DNA from: VXNE01 sp963665455
Lineage (GTDB): Bacteria > Pseudomonadota > Gammaproteobacteria > Pseudomonadales > Azotimanducaceae
Direction of reading: 5' to 3'
DNA: 64,000 nt
Assembly (NCBI GenBank): GCA_963665455.1
Contig: OY762279.1
Span: 3,844,001-3,908,000 of the forward strand
Shown here piece by piece: positions 43,916 to 52,076 of this stretch (the stretch's first letter is position 1; each line of letters begins with the position of its first letter). The position numbers were made by a program, and so were the translations under genes. The notes beneath the pieces were generated by a model, which was given only the letters and a program-made list of their open reading frames with translations, did no database searches and had not been told where the DNA came from.

Positions 43916-45735
43916 GATCGTTCTCCGGGCGTGTACCAGATCGACGAACTCCACGCCCGTTCCTGGATGGTGGCGGGGAGATCGGGGTTCGGAGCGATGC
44001 CGAGACGCAGGGCATCCCAGGTAGACCAGCGGCAACTCGGGTTCTCCAGCACGCGGACGTAGTAGAAGGCGCGCTCGGCGGCGTCGAAATCCGGGTCGGT
44101 CCACACCGTCTGCAACTGCGTCGCGCCCTTGTCGCGGCTGATGGAGCAGTCGGCGAGGTTCACGCGGGCGCCGTTGTCGCCGCACCGGTGGGTGTCGGGA
44201 TCGGGCACCAGTCCATCGGAGCACACCACGTCGTACACGGACTCCCGAGCGGCGCCGTCCTCGAGCCATCCCTTGACGACCTGCGCCCGCTGTAGCCAGC
44301 CGGATGCCGGGTCCCGCATGGCCTGGACGAGGAAGCTCGGCGCCCCGTCCGCCTCGGCCGGAAGCACGCCGCCCATGGGTGCTCCCGCGCCGTACGCCGT
44401 GGCCACGGGGTCGGTCGCGCTCTCAAGTGCCTCGGCCAGCCCGAACCCGCCGAAGAACCGCACGCGGATGCGTGGGCCGGAGGTCCCGAAGGACTCGCGG
44501 CGGCGCATGGCGTCGTAGACCGCGGCCCGGGTGTTCTCGTCGGCCCACACGGCGGCCAACCCGCCGGTCGCGTGCGTGGCCTCGCGCGGCGTCCAGAACC
44601 CTTCCCAGGAGTCCCGGTCCGGGCCGTACGCGGAACCGCGCGCTTGGGGGGTGTTCCGCCGGCCGCTGAAGTGCCTGTCCTCCTCGAACGAACCGGCCGA
44701 TACGTGGGTGTCGCTCGCGGCGACGACGCCCAGCTGGTACGGGTTGACGCCGATGCGTTCCTCGAACTCAAGGCCGGTCTTGAGCGCGTCCCGGAGGTAG
44801 CTGCCCTTGAAGATCGAGACGGGGTTGGTGTTGTTCACCCGGTCTAGATAGTACCTGACGATCTCGAAGTCCGCCCACTCGTCGTTCGGCGACAGCGAAG
44901 GATGCGTCTCGGAGGTGCCCTTGAGCTGGGTGATCTCCGCCACCGGCTCGTTGCGCATGCGCATCTTCGCGAACTCCGCGTCGATTGGCACGCCCTGCCA
45001 GGTCGTCTCCATGAAGGCGAGCCCGTCGCTCTGGTTCATGTTGTGCGGTATGCCCATGGCCTCGAAGCCGGCCGCGCGCTGCTCGTCGAGCCAGGCCCAG
45101 AGGTCCGCGGGGTCGGGCGAGTCCCGCATGCTGAAGGGCCGCTCCGGCGCTTGATCCCGGAAGATCACGTTTCGATGCAGGTGGCGCGTGCCGGGGGAGG
45201 GCGTGTACTCATAGCCGATCAGCGCCGTGAAGGTGCCCGGATCGTCGTGGCGGTTGGCGGCATCGACGATGCGCGTCCACGCGGCGGCGATCACCTCCGG
45301 CCGGGACGCAGTGCTGTCGGGCAGGAACGCCCGCAGCGTGCGCAGGAAGGCAAAGTACTCGGATGTCGAGAGCCCCTCGGGCGGCAGGATGCGGTCCGTG
45401 TCGGGATGGCCATGCGTGGGGCTGCCGGGCTCGATCAGGAACGCGTGCACGCCCAGGAAGTAGGCGTGGTCGGTCACGGCGAGGAAGTCGAGGGGCGCGC
45501 CGGAGATCCGCATGGTCTCGCCGGACGGATGCGGGATCGGCTCGCCCTTGGCGAACAGATAGGCCTGGTCCGGCGTCGTGCGGACGCTGCCCATGAACGC
45601 ATCGTGGGAGTACATGGTGTGGATGTGCAGGTCGCCGAAGAGCGCTTGGCGATCCGGCGTGTTCGGGCCGTCGCCGAGGGCGGCGGGCGACCAGGCCAGA
45701 AACACGGCGAGCACGGGGACGGCGTGGGGTTTCAC
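43912..45735 (-). CDS. DUF3604 secreted protein D
   Basis: A 607-residue paralogue of copies C and E with signal peptide (HAVPVLAVFLAWSPAALG). HxH metal motif in LFGDLHIHTMYSHDAFMGS; DFLAVTDHAYFLGVHAFL; MGIPHNMNQSDGLAF; IQERAWSSSIWYTPG at the end. The GTG at 45735 is preceded by GAGGAGA at good spacing and overlaps the stop of copy E (GTGA). The middle region (about residues 100-140, DRILPPEGLSTSEYFAFLR) is the most diverged part among the three and may set substrate choice. Confidence 0.92.
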   Translation of the reverse strand: MKPHAVPVLAVFLAWSPAALGDGPNTPDRQALFGDLHIHTMYSHDAFMGSVRTTPDQAYLFAKGEPIPHPSGETMRISGAPLDFLAVTDHAYFLGVHAFLIEPGSPTHGHPDTDRILPPEGLSTSEYFAFLRTLRAFLPDSTASRPEVIAAAWTRIVDAANRHDDPGTFTALIGYEYTPSPGTRHLHRNVIFRDQAPERPFSMRDSPDPADLWAWLDEQRAAGFEAMGIPHNMNQSDGLAFMETTWQGVPIDAEFAKMRMRNEPVAEITQLKGTSETHPSLSPNDEWADFEIVRYYLDRVNNTNPVSIFKGSYLRDALKTGLEFEERIGVNPYQLGVVAASDTHVSAGSFEEDRHFSGRRNTPQARGSAYGPDRDSWEGFWTPREATHATGGLAAVWADENTRAAVYDAMRRRESFGTSGPRIRVRFFGGFGLAEALESATDPVATAYGAGAPMGGVLPAEADGAPSFLVQAMRDPASGWLQRAQVVKGWLEDGAARESVYDVVCSDGLVPDPDTHRCGDNGARVNLADCSISRDKGATQLQTVWTDPDFDAAERAFYYVRVLENPSCRWSTWDALRLGIAPNPDLPATIQERAWSSSIWYTPGERS

Positions 45736-47564
45736 GGTTGACTCTCCTCGGGGGCGTACCAGATGGACGAACTCCAAGCCCGTTCCTGAATCGTGGCGGC
45801 CAGGTCCGGATTCGGCGGGATGCCGAGCCGCAGGGCATCCCACGTGGACCAGCGGCAGCTAGGATTCTCCAGCACGCGCACGTAGTAGAAGGCGCGCTGC
45901 CCGGCGTCGAAGTCTGGATCGGTCCAAACCGTGCGCAACTGCGTCGCGCCCTTGGCGCGGCTCACGGAACAGTCCGCGAGGTTCACCCGGGCGCCGTTGT
46001 CGCCGCAGCGATGGGTGTCCGGGTCCGGGGTCAGGCCATCCGAACAGGCCACGTCGAATACCCGTTCCCGCGTCTCTCCGTCTTCGATCCAACCCTTGAT
46101 CATCTGGGCGCGCTGCAGCCAGCCCGACGCGGGGTCGCGCAGCGCGATGACCAGAAAGCTTGGTGCTCGGCCGGCGGAATTGGCCAGTTCCCCACCCATG
46201 GGAACCCCGTGCCGATACGCGGCGGCGATGGGGTCCGGGGCCTGTGCCACGTCCGTGTCGAGCCCGAAGCCACCAAACAGGCGGACGCGGATGCGGGGGC
46301 CGGAGGTCGCGAACGACTCCCGCCGCCGCATGGCGTCGTAGATCGCCGCCCGGGAGTTCTCCTCGGCCCAAACGCCCGCCAGTCCGGCGGCGCCATGGGT
46401 CGCTTGGCGCGGTGTCCAGAAGCCGTCCCAGGAGTCCTGGTCCGGACCGTAGGCGGAACCGCGCGACTCGGGGGTGTTGGCCCGATTCGTGAAGAACCGA
46501 TCCTCCTCGTGCGAGCCGGCCGAGACATGGCCGTCGCTCGCGGCCACGACGCCGAGACGATAGGGGTTGAACCCGTCGCGCTCCTCCATCTCCAGGCCGG
46601 TCAGCAGCGCGTCGCGCAGATAGCCGCCCTTGAAGATGGTGATCGGGTCCTTGTTCTCGGCCTTGTTGCGGTAGTACCGCACGATCTCGAAACCCGCCCA
46701 CTCGTCGTTCGGGGAGAGGGAGGGATGGGTCTCCGACGTGCCCTTCTTCTGGGTGAGTTCGACCACGGGCTCGTTGCGCATCCGGGCGGCGGCGAAGGCC
46801 GCGTCGATGGGTTCACCGAGCCAGGTGGTCTCCGGAAAGGCCAACCCGTCGCTCTGGTTCATGTTGTGCGGGATGCCCATCGCCTCGATGCCCCGGGCGC
46901 GCAGCCCGTCGAGCCAGGCCCACAGGTCGGCGGGGTTGGTCGAATCCCGTGCGCTGAACGGCCATTCGGGCACCTCGGAACCCCGGAAGATGACGTTGCG
47001 GTGCAGATGCCGGACGCCGGGGGAAAGCGAGTACTCGTAGCCGATGAGCGCGGTGAACGTGCCCGGGTCGTCGTGCCGCTCCGCCGCCTCGACGATCTTC
47101 CGCCAGCCCCAGGAGATCACGGCCTTGCCCGCGATGTCCGTGCCGCTCTCAAGGAACTTGCGCATGTCGGCTTGGTAGGCGTAGTACTCGTTGAGGGTGA
47201 GCGTCTCCTCGAGGACGACCCGGCCGCTGTCCGGATGGCCGTAGGAGACGCTGTCCGGGTCGAGCAGCGCGGCGTGGACGCCGAGGTACTCCGCATGGTC
47301 GGTGACGGCGAGGAAGTCCAGCGGCGCGCCGGACAGACGAATCATGCCGCCATCCGGATGCGGGATGGGCTCACCCTTGGCGTACCGGTAGGCATGGTCC
47401 GGCGTCGTGCGCACGGTGCCCATGAACGCGTCGAAGGAATACATGGTGTGTATGTGCAGGTCGCCGAAGAACGCCGACCGTTGGGGTGCGGTGTCGGCGT
47501 GCGCGGACGCGGCCAACGCCAGCACCGCGGCAAGCATCCCGGCCGCCATCGCCTTCCTCTCCAT
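45732..47564 (-). CDS. DUF3604 secreted protein E
   Basis: A 610-residue exported DUF3604 protein and first gene of the three-gene tandem. Signal peptide MAAGMLAAVLALAASAHA; FFGDLHIHTMYSFDAFMGT; DFLAVTDHAEYLGVHAAL; GTSETHPSLSPNDEW; IQERAWSSSIWYAPE. GGAGGG lies 6 bases before the ATG at 47564. The leader between it and insertion-sequence copy 2 is about 94 bases, so the promoter must lie there; CACTATAGG about 25 bases upstream is a weak -10 candidate. It was divergent from cysB before the element inserted. Confidence 0.92.
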   Translation of the reverse strand: MERKAMAAGMLAAVLALAASAHADTAPQRSAFFGDLHIHTMYSFDAFMGTVRTTPDHAYRYAKGEPIPHPDGGMIRLSGAPLDFLAVTDHAEYLGVHAALLDPDSVSYGHPDSGRVVLEETLTLNEYYAYQADMRKFLESGTDIAGKAVISWGWRKIVEAAERHDDPGTFTALIGYEYSLSPGVRHLHRNVIFRGSEVPEWPFSARDSTNPADLWAWLDGLRARGIEAMGIPHNMNQSDGLAFPETTWLGEPIDAAFAAARMRNEPVVELTQKKGTSETHPSLSPNDEWAGFEIVRYYRNKAENKDPITIFKGGYLRDALLTGLEMEERDGFNPYRLGVVAASDGHVSAGSHEEDRFFTNRANTPESRGSAYGPDQDSWDGFWTPRQATHGAAGLAGVWAEENSRAAIYDAMRRRESFATSGPRIRVRLFGGFGLDTDVAQAPDPIAAAYRHGVPMGGELANSAGRAPSFLVIALRDPASGWLQRAQMIKGWIEDGETRERVFDVACSDGLTPDPDTHRCGDNGARVNLADCSVSRAKGATQLRTVWTDPDFDAGQRAFYYVRVLENPSCRWSTWDALRLGIPPNPDLAATIQERAWSSSIWYAPEESQP

Positions 47565-47658
47565 CGCTTCCCTCCCCGAATCGAGCCGATGCCTATAGTG
47601 CGCCACTGCGAGAGGGATTGCATGGCGTTTTCGGACCCACGGCTTGGGCTGACCTATG

Positions 47659-47667
47659 TCCCGAAAT
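47659..47667. repeat. Target-site duplication, left copy
   Basis: TCCCGAAAT directly precedes the left terminal repeat of insertion-sequence copy 2 and is repeated exactly at 49813-49821 directly after the right terminal repeat. It proves a transposition event with a 9-bp staggered cut. Confidence 0.93.
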
Positions 47668-47727
47668 CAGCAGTTCTCATTTTGGCCCGACTTGGCAACG
47701 GAGTCGGGGATTCCGTCCGCGAACGGG

Positions 47728-47756
47728 TTGACAACATAGGACGGCGCCCCTATGGT
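47728..47756 (+). promoter_or_regulatory. Promoter of the insertion-sequence operon, copy 2
   Basis: TTGACA (47728-47733), 17-base spacer and TATGGT (47751-47756): a perfect -35 and a good -10. Predicted start at about 47763, one base before the methyltransferase ATG at 47764. Confidence 0.72.
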
Positions 47757-47763
47757 GCGGGCC

Positions 47764-48438
47764 ATGGGCAACCCATGGTTCGGATCGAAGGCGACGTCGG
47801 GGCTGTGGCAGGCGCTGGTGGCGCTGATGCCGCCGCACGCGGTGTACATCGAAACGCACCTGGGCGGCGGCGCGGTGATGAAGCGCAAGCCGGGGGCGCT
47901 GCGCAACATCGGCATCGACCTGGACGCGCGGGCGCTGGAGTCGTTCGAATGCGGCCATCCGGTGGAGCTGGTGCACGCGGACTGCCACGCGTGGCTGGCC
48001 GGGTTCCCGTTCGACGGTTCGGAACTGGTGTACAGCGACCCGCCGTACCTGCGCGGCGCGCGCAAGTCCGGGCGCCGCTACCGGCACGACTACGAGGACG
48101 CGGACCACGCGGCGCTGCTGGAACTGCTGAAGGGCCTGCCGTGCGCGGTGATGGTGTCGGGATACCCGTCGGCGCTGTACGACGAGCTGCTGGGCGGCTG
48201 GCGCAGCGCGGCGCTGCAGGTGATGAACCACGCGGGGGTGGTCACCGAGAAGGTGTGGTTCAACTTCGCGCCGGACCGCGTGCACTGGGCGTCGCGCGCG
48301 GGACGGAACTTCACGCACCGGCAGACGGTCAAGCGCAAGGCGCATGGCTGGGGCCGGCGCTACGCGGCGATGCCAGCGGCGGAGCGCCTGGCGGTGCTGG
48401 CGGCGATCATGGCGGTGGAGGCCGGCGCCGCGCCGTGA
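47764..48438 (+). CDS. D12-class DNA adenine methyltransferase in insertion sequence, copy 2
   Basis: Identical in translation to the enzyme in copy 1: 224 residues, AdoMet region ETHLGGGAV and catalytic SDPPYL (residues 91-96). The ATG at 47764 is preferred because the in-frame ATG at 47752 lies inside the -10 box; the message would be leaderless. It lies between the terminal repeat and the transposase, whose GTG start overlaps its stop. It may methylate adenine in the element ends to time transposition, as host Dam does for IS10, but that is inference. No restriction endonuclease is present. Confidence 0.92.
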   Translation: MGNPWFGSKATSGLWQALVALMPPHAVYIETHLGGGAVMKRKPGALRNIGIDLDARALESFECGHPVELVHADCHAWLAGFPFDGSELVYSDPPYLRGARKSGRRYRHDYEDADHAALLELLKGLPCAVMVSGYPSALYDELLGGWRSAALQVMNHAGVVTEKVWFNFAPDRVHWASRAGRNFTHRQTVKRKAHGWGRRYAAMPAAERLAVLAAIMAVEAGAAP

Positions 48439-49724
48439 GGTTCCTCGCGCGCCATCTCGACCGGCTGCGGACATGCTTCGCCGGGCTGCCGGACCCGCGC
48501 CGCGGACGCAACCGCCGCTACGCCATGGCGGACGTTGGCATGGCCGCGCTGTCGGTGTTCCTCATGCAGTCGCCGTCGTTCCTGGCGCACCAGCGCGCAC
48601 TCGCCGAAGGCGGTCGCCGCTCCAACGCGCACACCCTGTTCGGCCTGGACCGCATCCCCTGCGACAACCACGTCCGGCAACTGCTCGACGGCGTGCCGCC
48701 GGAGCACTTCGACGACCGGTTCCACGGCCTCGTCGAGGACCTCGACGCGCACGACGCGCTCGAACCGATGCGCCGCCTCGACGGCCGCGCGCTCGTCGCC
48801 ATCGACGGCACGGAGTTCTTCCGCTCGCGCAACATCCACTGCGACAACTGCTCGACCCGCAGGCGCGGCGACGGCGGCACCGAGTACTTCCACCAGATGG
48901 TCGCCGCCACCGTCGTGGCGCCGGGCCAGTCGCGCGCGCTGCCGCTGCCCCCCGAGTTCGTCGCGCCGCAGGACGGCGCGGCCAAGCAGGACTGCGAGCG
49001 CCAGGCGGTCAAGCGCTGGCTGCGGTCCCACGGCGACCGCTGCGCCGCACTGCGCCCGGTCTATCTCGGCGACGACCTGTACGCCTGCCAGCCCGTCTGC
49101 CGGGCCATGCTCGACGCCGGCGGCGACTTCCTGCTGACCGCCAAGCCGGCCAGCCACAAGACCCTGTACGAGTACCTCGACGGCATCGACATCCCCGTGC
49201 GCCGCCGCACGACGGGCCGCGGCGCGCAACGGCGCACCCACCGCTACCGCTGGATGACGGACCTGCCCATCCGCGACGGCGACGACGCCCTGCGCGTCAA
49301 CTGGCTGGAGGTCACCAGCGCGCGGCCCGGCGGCAAGGTCACCTACCGCGGAACCTTCGTCACCAGCCTGCCCGTGGACCGCGACAACGTCGCCGAACTC
49401 GCCGACTGCGCCCGCGCCCGCTGGAAGATCGAGAACGAGACCTTCAACGTCCTCAAGCAGCACGGCTACCACCTCGAACACAACTTCGGGCACGGCAAGG
49501 ACACCCTCGCCGCCGTGCTCGTCGTTCTCAACCTGCTCGCCTTCGCCCTGCACACCGCGTGCGAAGTCGCCGAGTCCACTTGGCGACGGGCCCGCGAGCG
49601 CCTCGGCACCCGCGCCCGCCTGTTCGAGCACCTGCGCACCGTCACCGAATACCAGGTGTTCCCCGACTGGAACGCGCTGATCGGCCTGCTCGCCACGGGC
49701 GGGCCCGCCGCCCAGCCTCCCTGA
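48435..49724 (+). CDS. DDE transposase of the insertion sequence, copy 2
   Basis: The 429-residue transposase is identical in translation to that in copy 1 (D124, D213/D214, E333). It ends 72 bases before the terminal repeat with no obvious strong terminator, so read-through into cysB, which lies in the same direction, is possible. The perfect target duplication and intact frame suggest that it is functional. Confidence 0.95.
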   Translation: MRFLARHLDRLRTCFAGLPDPRRGRNRRYAMADVGMAALSVFLMQSPSFLAHQRALAEGGRRSNAHTLFGLDRIPCDNHVRQLLDGVPPEHFDDRFHGLVEDLDAHDALEPMRRLDGRALVAIDGTEFFRSRNIHCDNCSTRRRGDGGTEYFHQMVAATVVAPGQSRALPLPPEFVAPQDGAAKQDCERQAVKRWLRSHGDRCAALRPVYLGDDLYACQPVCRAMLDAGGDFLLTAKPASHKTLYEYLDGIDIPVRRRTTGRGAQRRTHRYRWMTDLPIRDGDDALRVNWLEVTSARPGGKVTYRGTFVTSLPVDRDNVAELADCARARWKIENETFNVLKQHGYHLEHNFGHGKDTLAAVLVVLNLLAFALHTACEVAESTWRRARERLGTRARLFEHLRTVTEYQVFPDWNALIGLLATGGPAAQPP

Positions 49725-49812
49725 CGCACAGACCACGCCGCCAGCCGCCAAATCCACGAACCTCGGACAGTCCCGAAACCCAATGCCTCAATCGTCAAAA
49801 TGAGAACTGCTG

Positions 49813-49821
49813 TCCCGAAAT
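49813..49821. repeat. Target-site duplication, right copy
   Basis: TCCCGAAAT, identical to 47659-47667, marks the right border of insertion-sequence copy 2. The duplicated sequence ends 8 bases before the putative -35 of cysB. Confidence 0.93.
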
Positions 49822-49829
49822 GGCCTAAC

Positions 49830-49858
49830 TTGAATTCTTTAAGTCATTTGAGTTATAA
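49830..49858 (+). promoter_or_regulatory. Putative cysB promoter
   Basis: TTGAAT (49830-49835), 17-base spacer, TTATAA (49853-49858), within an AT-rich leader unlike the surrounding DNA. The -10 ends 7 bases before the cysB ATG, so the transcript would be leaderless or nearly so. The insertion sequence ends 17 bases upstream of the -35. Confidence 0.6.
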
Positions 49859-49865
49859 GCGGGCT

Positions 49866-50840
49866 ATGAAGCTCCAGCAACTGCGCTACATCTGGGAGGT
49901 TTCCCGGCACGGCCTGAACGTCTCCGCGACGGCGCAGAGCCTCTACACGTCCCAACCCGGCATCAGCAAGCAGATCCGGTTGCTGGAGGATGAACTCGGC
50001 GTCGAGATCTTCACCCGCAGCGGCAAGCACCTCACGCGGGTCACGCCCGCGGGGGAGGCCATTCTGGCGCGGGCGGAGAGCATCCTGCACGAGGTGGAGA
50101 ACATCCGGCAGGTGGCCCAGGAGCATCGCGACGAGCGGTGTGGCAGCCTATCGATCGCGACGACGCATACCCAAGCGCGCTACGCGCTGCCGCCCATTAT
50201 CGAGACGTTCCGCGCGCGCTACCCCGAAGTCGCGCTGCACATGAACCAGGGGACGCCCACCCAGATCGCGGAACTCGCGTCCACCGGAGAGGCCGACTTC
50301 GCCATCGCGACCGAGGGGATGGAGCACTTCAAGAACCTGGTGACGTTGCCGTGCTACGAGTGGAACCGCGCCATCGTCGTCCCGCGCGACCACGCGCTCG
50401 CGACCCGGGCAGGCCTTTCCCTGGAAGACGTGGCGGGGCAGCCCCTCGTGACCTACGTGTTCGGCTTCACCGGGAAGTCCCGCCTCGACGAAGCCTTCGC
50501 GGCGGCCGGCCTGACGCCCAACGTCGTGTTCACCGCCACGGACACGGACGTCATCAAGACCTACGTCCGCTTGGGCCTCGGCATCGGCATCATCGCGGCC
50601 ATGGCGTTCGACGCGGAACGCGACACGGACTTGGTGGCCCTCGACGCGAGCCACCTCTTTCGGCCGAGCCGCACCTACATCTGCGCGCGCAAGGACACCT
50701 TCATCCGGCGTTTCATGCTGGATTTCGTGGAGTTGTTCGCCGGGCATCTGAAACCGGACTTGGTCCGGGCGGCGTTCGGGACGAGCGACCGCGTGACCCG
50801 GGAGGAACTGTTCGCGAACGTTGTGCTGCCGGTGCGGTGA
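49866..50840 (+). CDS. cysB: LysR-type regulator CysB
   Basis: A 324-residue LysR regulator, exactly the CysB length. MKLQQLRYIWEVSRHGLNVSATAQSLYTSQPGISKQIRLLEDELGVEIF is the winged-helix domain (given here only as its start and end in practice residues 1-50), and the effector domain shows ATEGMEHF and VTYVFGFTGKSRLDEAF of CysB proteins, which bind N-acetylserine and activate sulfate assimilation genes. It is convergent with the glutaredoxin-like gene and near cysH, the conserved gammaproteobacterial arrangement. No Shine-Dalgarno is visible; the promoter -10 ends 7 bases before the ATG. Insertion-sequence copy 2 lies 53 bases upstream. Confidence 0.95.
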   Translation: MKLQQLRYIWEVSRHGLNVSATAQSLYTSQPGISKQIRLLEDELGVEIFTRSGKHLTRVTPAGEAILARAESILHEVENIRQVAQEHRDERCGSLSIATTHTQARYALPPIIETFRARYPEVALHMNQGTPTQIAELASTGEADFAIATEGMEHFKNLVTLPCYEWNRAIVVPRDHALATRAGLSLEDVAGQPLVTYVFGFTGKSRLDEAFAAAGLTPNVVFTATDTDVIKTYVRLGLGIGIIAAMAFDAERDTDLVALDASHLFRPSRTYICARKDTFIRRFMLDFVELFAGHLKPDLVRAAFGTSDRVTREELFANVVLPVR

Positions 50841-50851
50841 CACGGCTGCGT

Positions 50852-51223
50852 TCAGACCAGATCGAGGTCCGGGTTCGCGCGGAGCAGGTCGCGGGCTTCC
50901 TCGACCTCGGCGCTCTCCACGTCCGCTCTCCCGACCGTGGACGGCGACATCGGTTCGCCGCCGAAGATCTCTCTAACGAACTTTAGATACACCGTGTAAA
51001 CGGTTGTTGCGCCGCCATTATCGACGAGAAAGAAGGGCGCCAGTTGGACTTGGTGGCGGCGCGCCAGCCGCATGCCCTCGGAATCTTCGTCCCGTTCGTC
51101 CGCCACGACCACGCGGTCGATGCGCGCCAACAGGCCGCTGCGCTCTAGCCGCCGCTCGACATCGCCGCACTTGGCGCAGGGCGCGCCGTTGGCGAGGATC
51201 TTCTTGACGAAGGTGACCCGCAC
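50852..51223 (-). CDS. Glutaredoxin/thioredoxin-like protein
   Basis: A 123-residue thioredoxin-fold protein. VRVTFVKKILANGAPCAKCGDVERRLE places a CxxC redox motif after the first strand; IDRVVVADERDEDSEGMRLARRHQVQLAPFFLVDNGG gives the following helix, strand and cis-Pro-like LAPFFLV. The GTG start at 51223 is chosen from the fold. It lies 11 bases after cysH on the same strand, between cysH and cysB. A role as electron donor for APS reductase is plausible from position only. Confidence 0.85.
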   Translation of the reverse strand: MRVTFVKKILANGAPCAKCGDVERRLERSGLLARIDRVVVADERDEDSEGMRLARRHQVQLAPFFLVDNGGATTVYTVYLKFVREIFGGEPMSPSTVGRADVESAEVEEARDLLRANPDLDLV

Positions 51224-51234
51224 CGAGTCCCCGA

Positions 51235-51969
51235 CTAGGCGACGGCCTGCACCGGAATTCGGTTCTGCGCGTGTAGCCCGCACTCCTTGTCGTCCTCGTG
51301 CTCCCACCACCAGCGCCCCTCGCGCTCGTGCTGATGCTCGCCGATGGCGCGGGTGCAGGGTTCGCAGCCGATGCTGCGCATGCCGCGGTCGTGCAGGGGG
51401 TTGTACGGCACGTCGTGGTCGCGGATGTAGCGCCACACATCGGCGGAGGTCCACTGCGCCAGGGGGTTGAACTTGGTCACCGTCCGGCCCGGCGTGGAGA
51501 AGGCGGCGTCCACCTGCTCGACGGGCAGCTCGGCCCGGGTGACGCTCTGGTCTTGGCGTTGCCCGGTGATCCAGGCGTCGAGGGTGGCGAGCTTCCGCCG
51601 CAAGGGCTGGATCTTGCGGACCGCGCAGCATTCGCCGTGGCCATCGCGATAGAAACTGAACAATCCCTTGGCCCGCACCAGCCGCTCAACGGCCGCCGCG
51701 TCGGGCATCAGGAGTTCGATCTCGACGCCGTAGCGGTCGCGCACGGCTTCGAGAAAGCGGTATGTCTCCGGGTGCAGCCGTCCCGTGTCCAGGGAGAACA
51801 CCGGCGCTTGGCTACCGACGATGCGGCTCGCCATGTCCACCAGCACGACATCCTCCGCGCCGCTGAAGGAGAGGGCGATGCGCCCCAGGCCGAAGCGCGA
51901 GAAGGCGTCCTCGAGCACGTCCCGGGGATCGGCCGCGGGGGACGCGACGATGGCGGGCTTGCTATGCAT
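51235..51969 (-). CDS. cysH: Assimilatory APS reductase CysH
   Basis: A 244-residue PAPS/APS reductase that reduces adenylyl sulfate to sulfite with thioredoxin or glutaredoxin. LSFSGAEDVVLVDMASR is the PP-loop-like nucleotide site; VFSLDTGRLHPETY follows. The pairs ECCAVRK and GCEPCTR supply four Cys ligands of a [4Fe-4S] cluster, the mark of APS-using enzymes; KECGLH near the C-terminus holds the catalytic Cys. It is divergent from thrH (107 bases between starts). Confidence 0.95.
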   Translation of the reverse strand: MHSKPAIVASPAADPRDVLEDAFSRFGLGRIALSFSGAEDVVLVDMASRIVGSQAPVFSLDTGRLHPETYRFLEAVRDRYGVEIELLMPDAAAVERLVRAKGLFSFYRDGHGECCAVRKIQPLRRKLATLDAWITGQRQDQSVTRAELPVEQVDAAFSTPGRTVTKFNPLAQWTSADVWRYIRDHDVPYNPLHDRGMRSIGCEPCTRAIGEHQHEREGRWWWEHEDDKECGLHAQNRIPVQAVA

Positions 51970-52076
51970 GCAGGTGGTTCCAGCCTACGGGGAGGGCCGA
52001 GACTAGCAGCGCCGCGATTGCGGAAAAAATACCGTCTTCGCATATGCTTAGGTGACGCGGCGGATGGGAGCGCGGC

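Larger units (their letters stand above)
47668..49812 (+). mobile_element. Insertion sequence copy 2 with methyltransferase passenger
   Basis: Second copy of the 2145-bp element, inverted relative to copy 1. Ends are CAGCAGTTCTCATTTTG (47668-47684) and its complement (49796-49812). A perfect 9-bp target duplication flanks it, so this copy is a recent, simple insertion that has not recombined with copy 1. It lies between the divergent DUF3604 gene E and cysB, and its transposase reads towards cysB. Contents: promoter, adenine methyltransferase, transposase. Confidence 0.97.

Noticed and set aside
41211..44015. A 934-codon minus-strand open frame across the 5'-nucleotidase and DUF3604 genes
   Set aside because: It is out of frame with the recognised DUF3604 proteins and antisense to the nucleotidase; composition is Arg/Gly/Pro-rich with no domain pattern.
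45738..49724. A 1328-codon plus-strand open frame running from the DUF3604 region into the transposase
   Set aside because: The first part is antisense to DUF3604 gene E and the last part is simply the transposase reading frame entered from upstream. The real transposase start is the GTG at 48435, fixed by the overlap with the methyltransferase and by copy 1.
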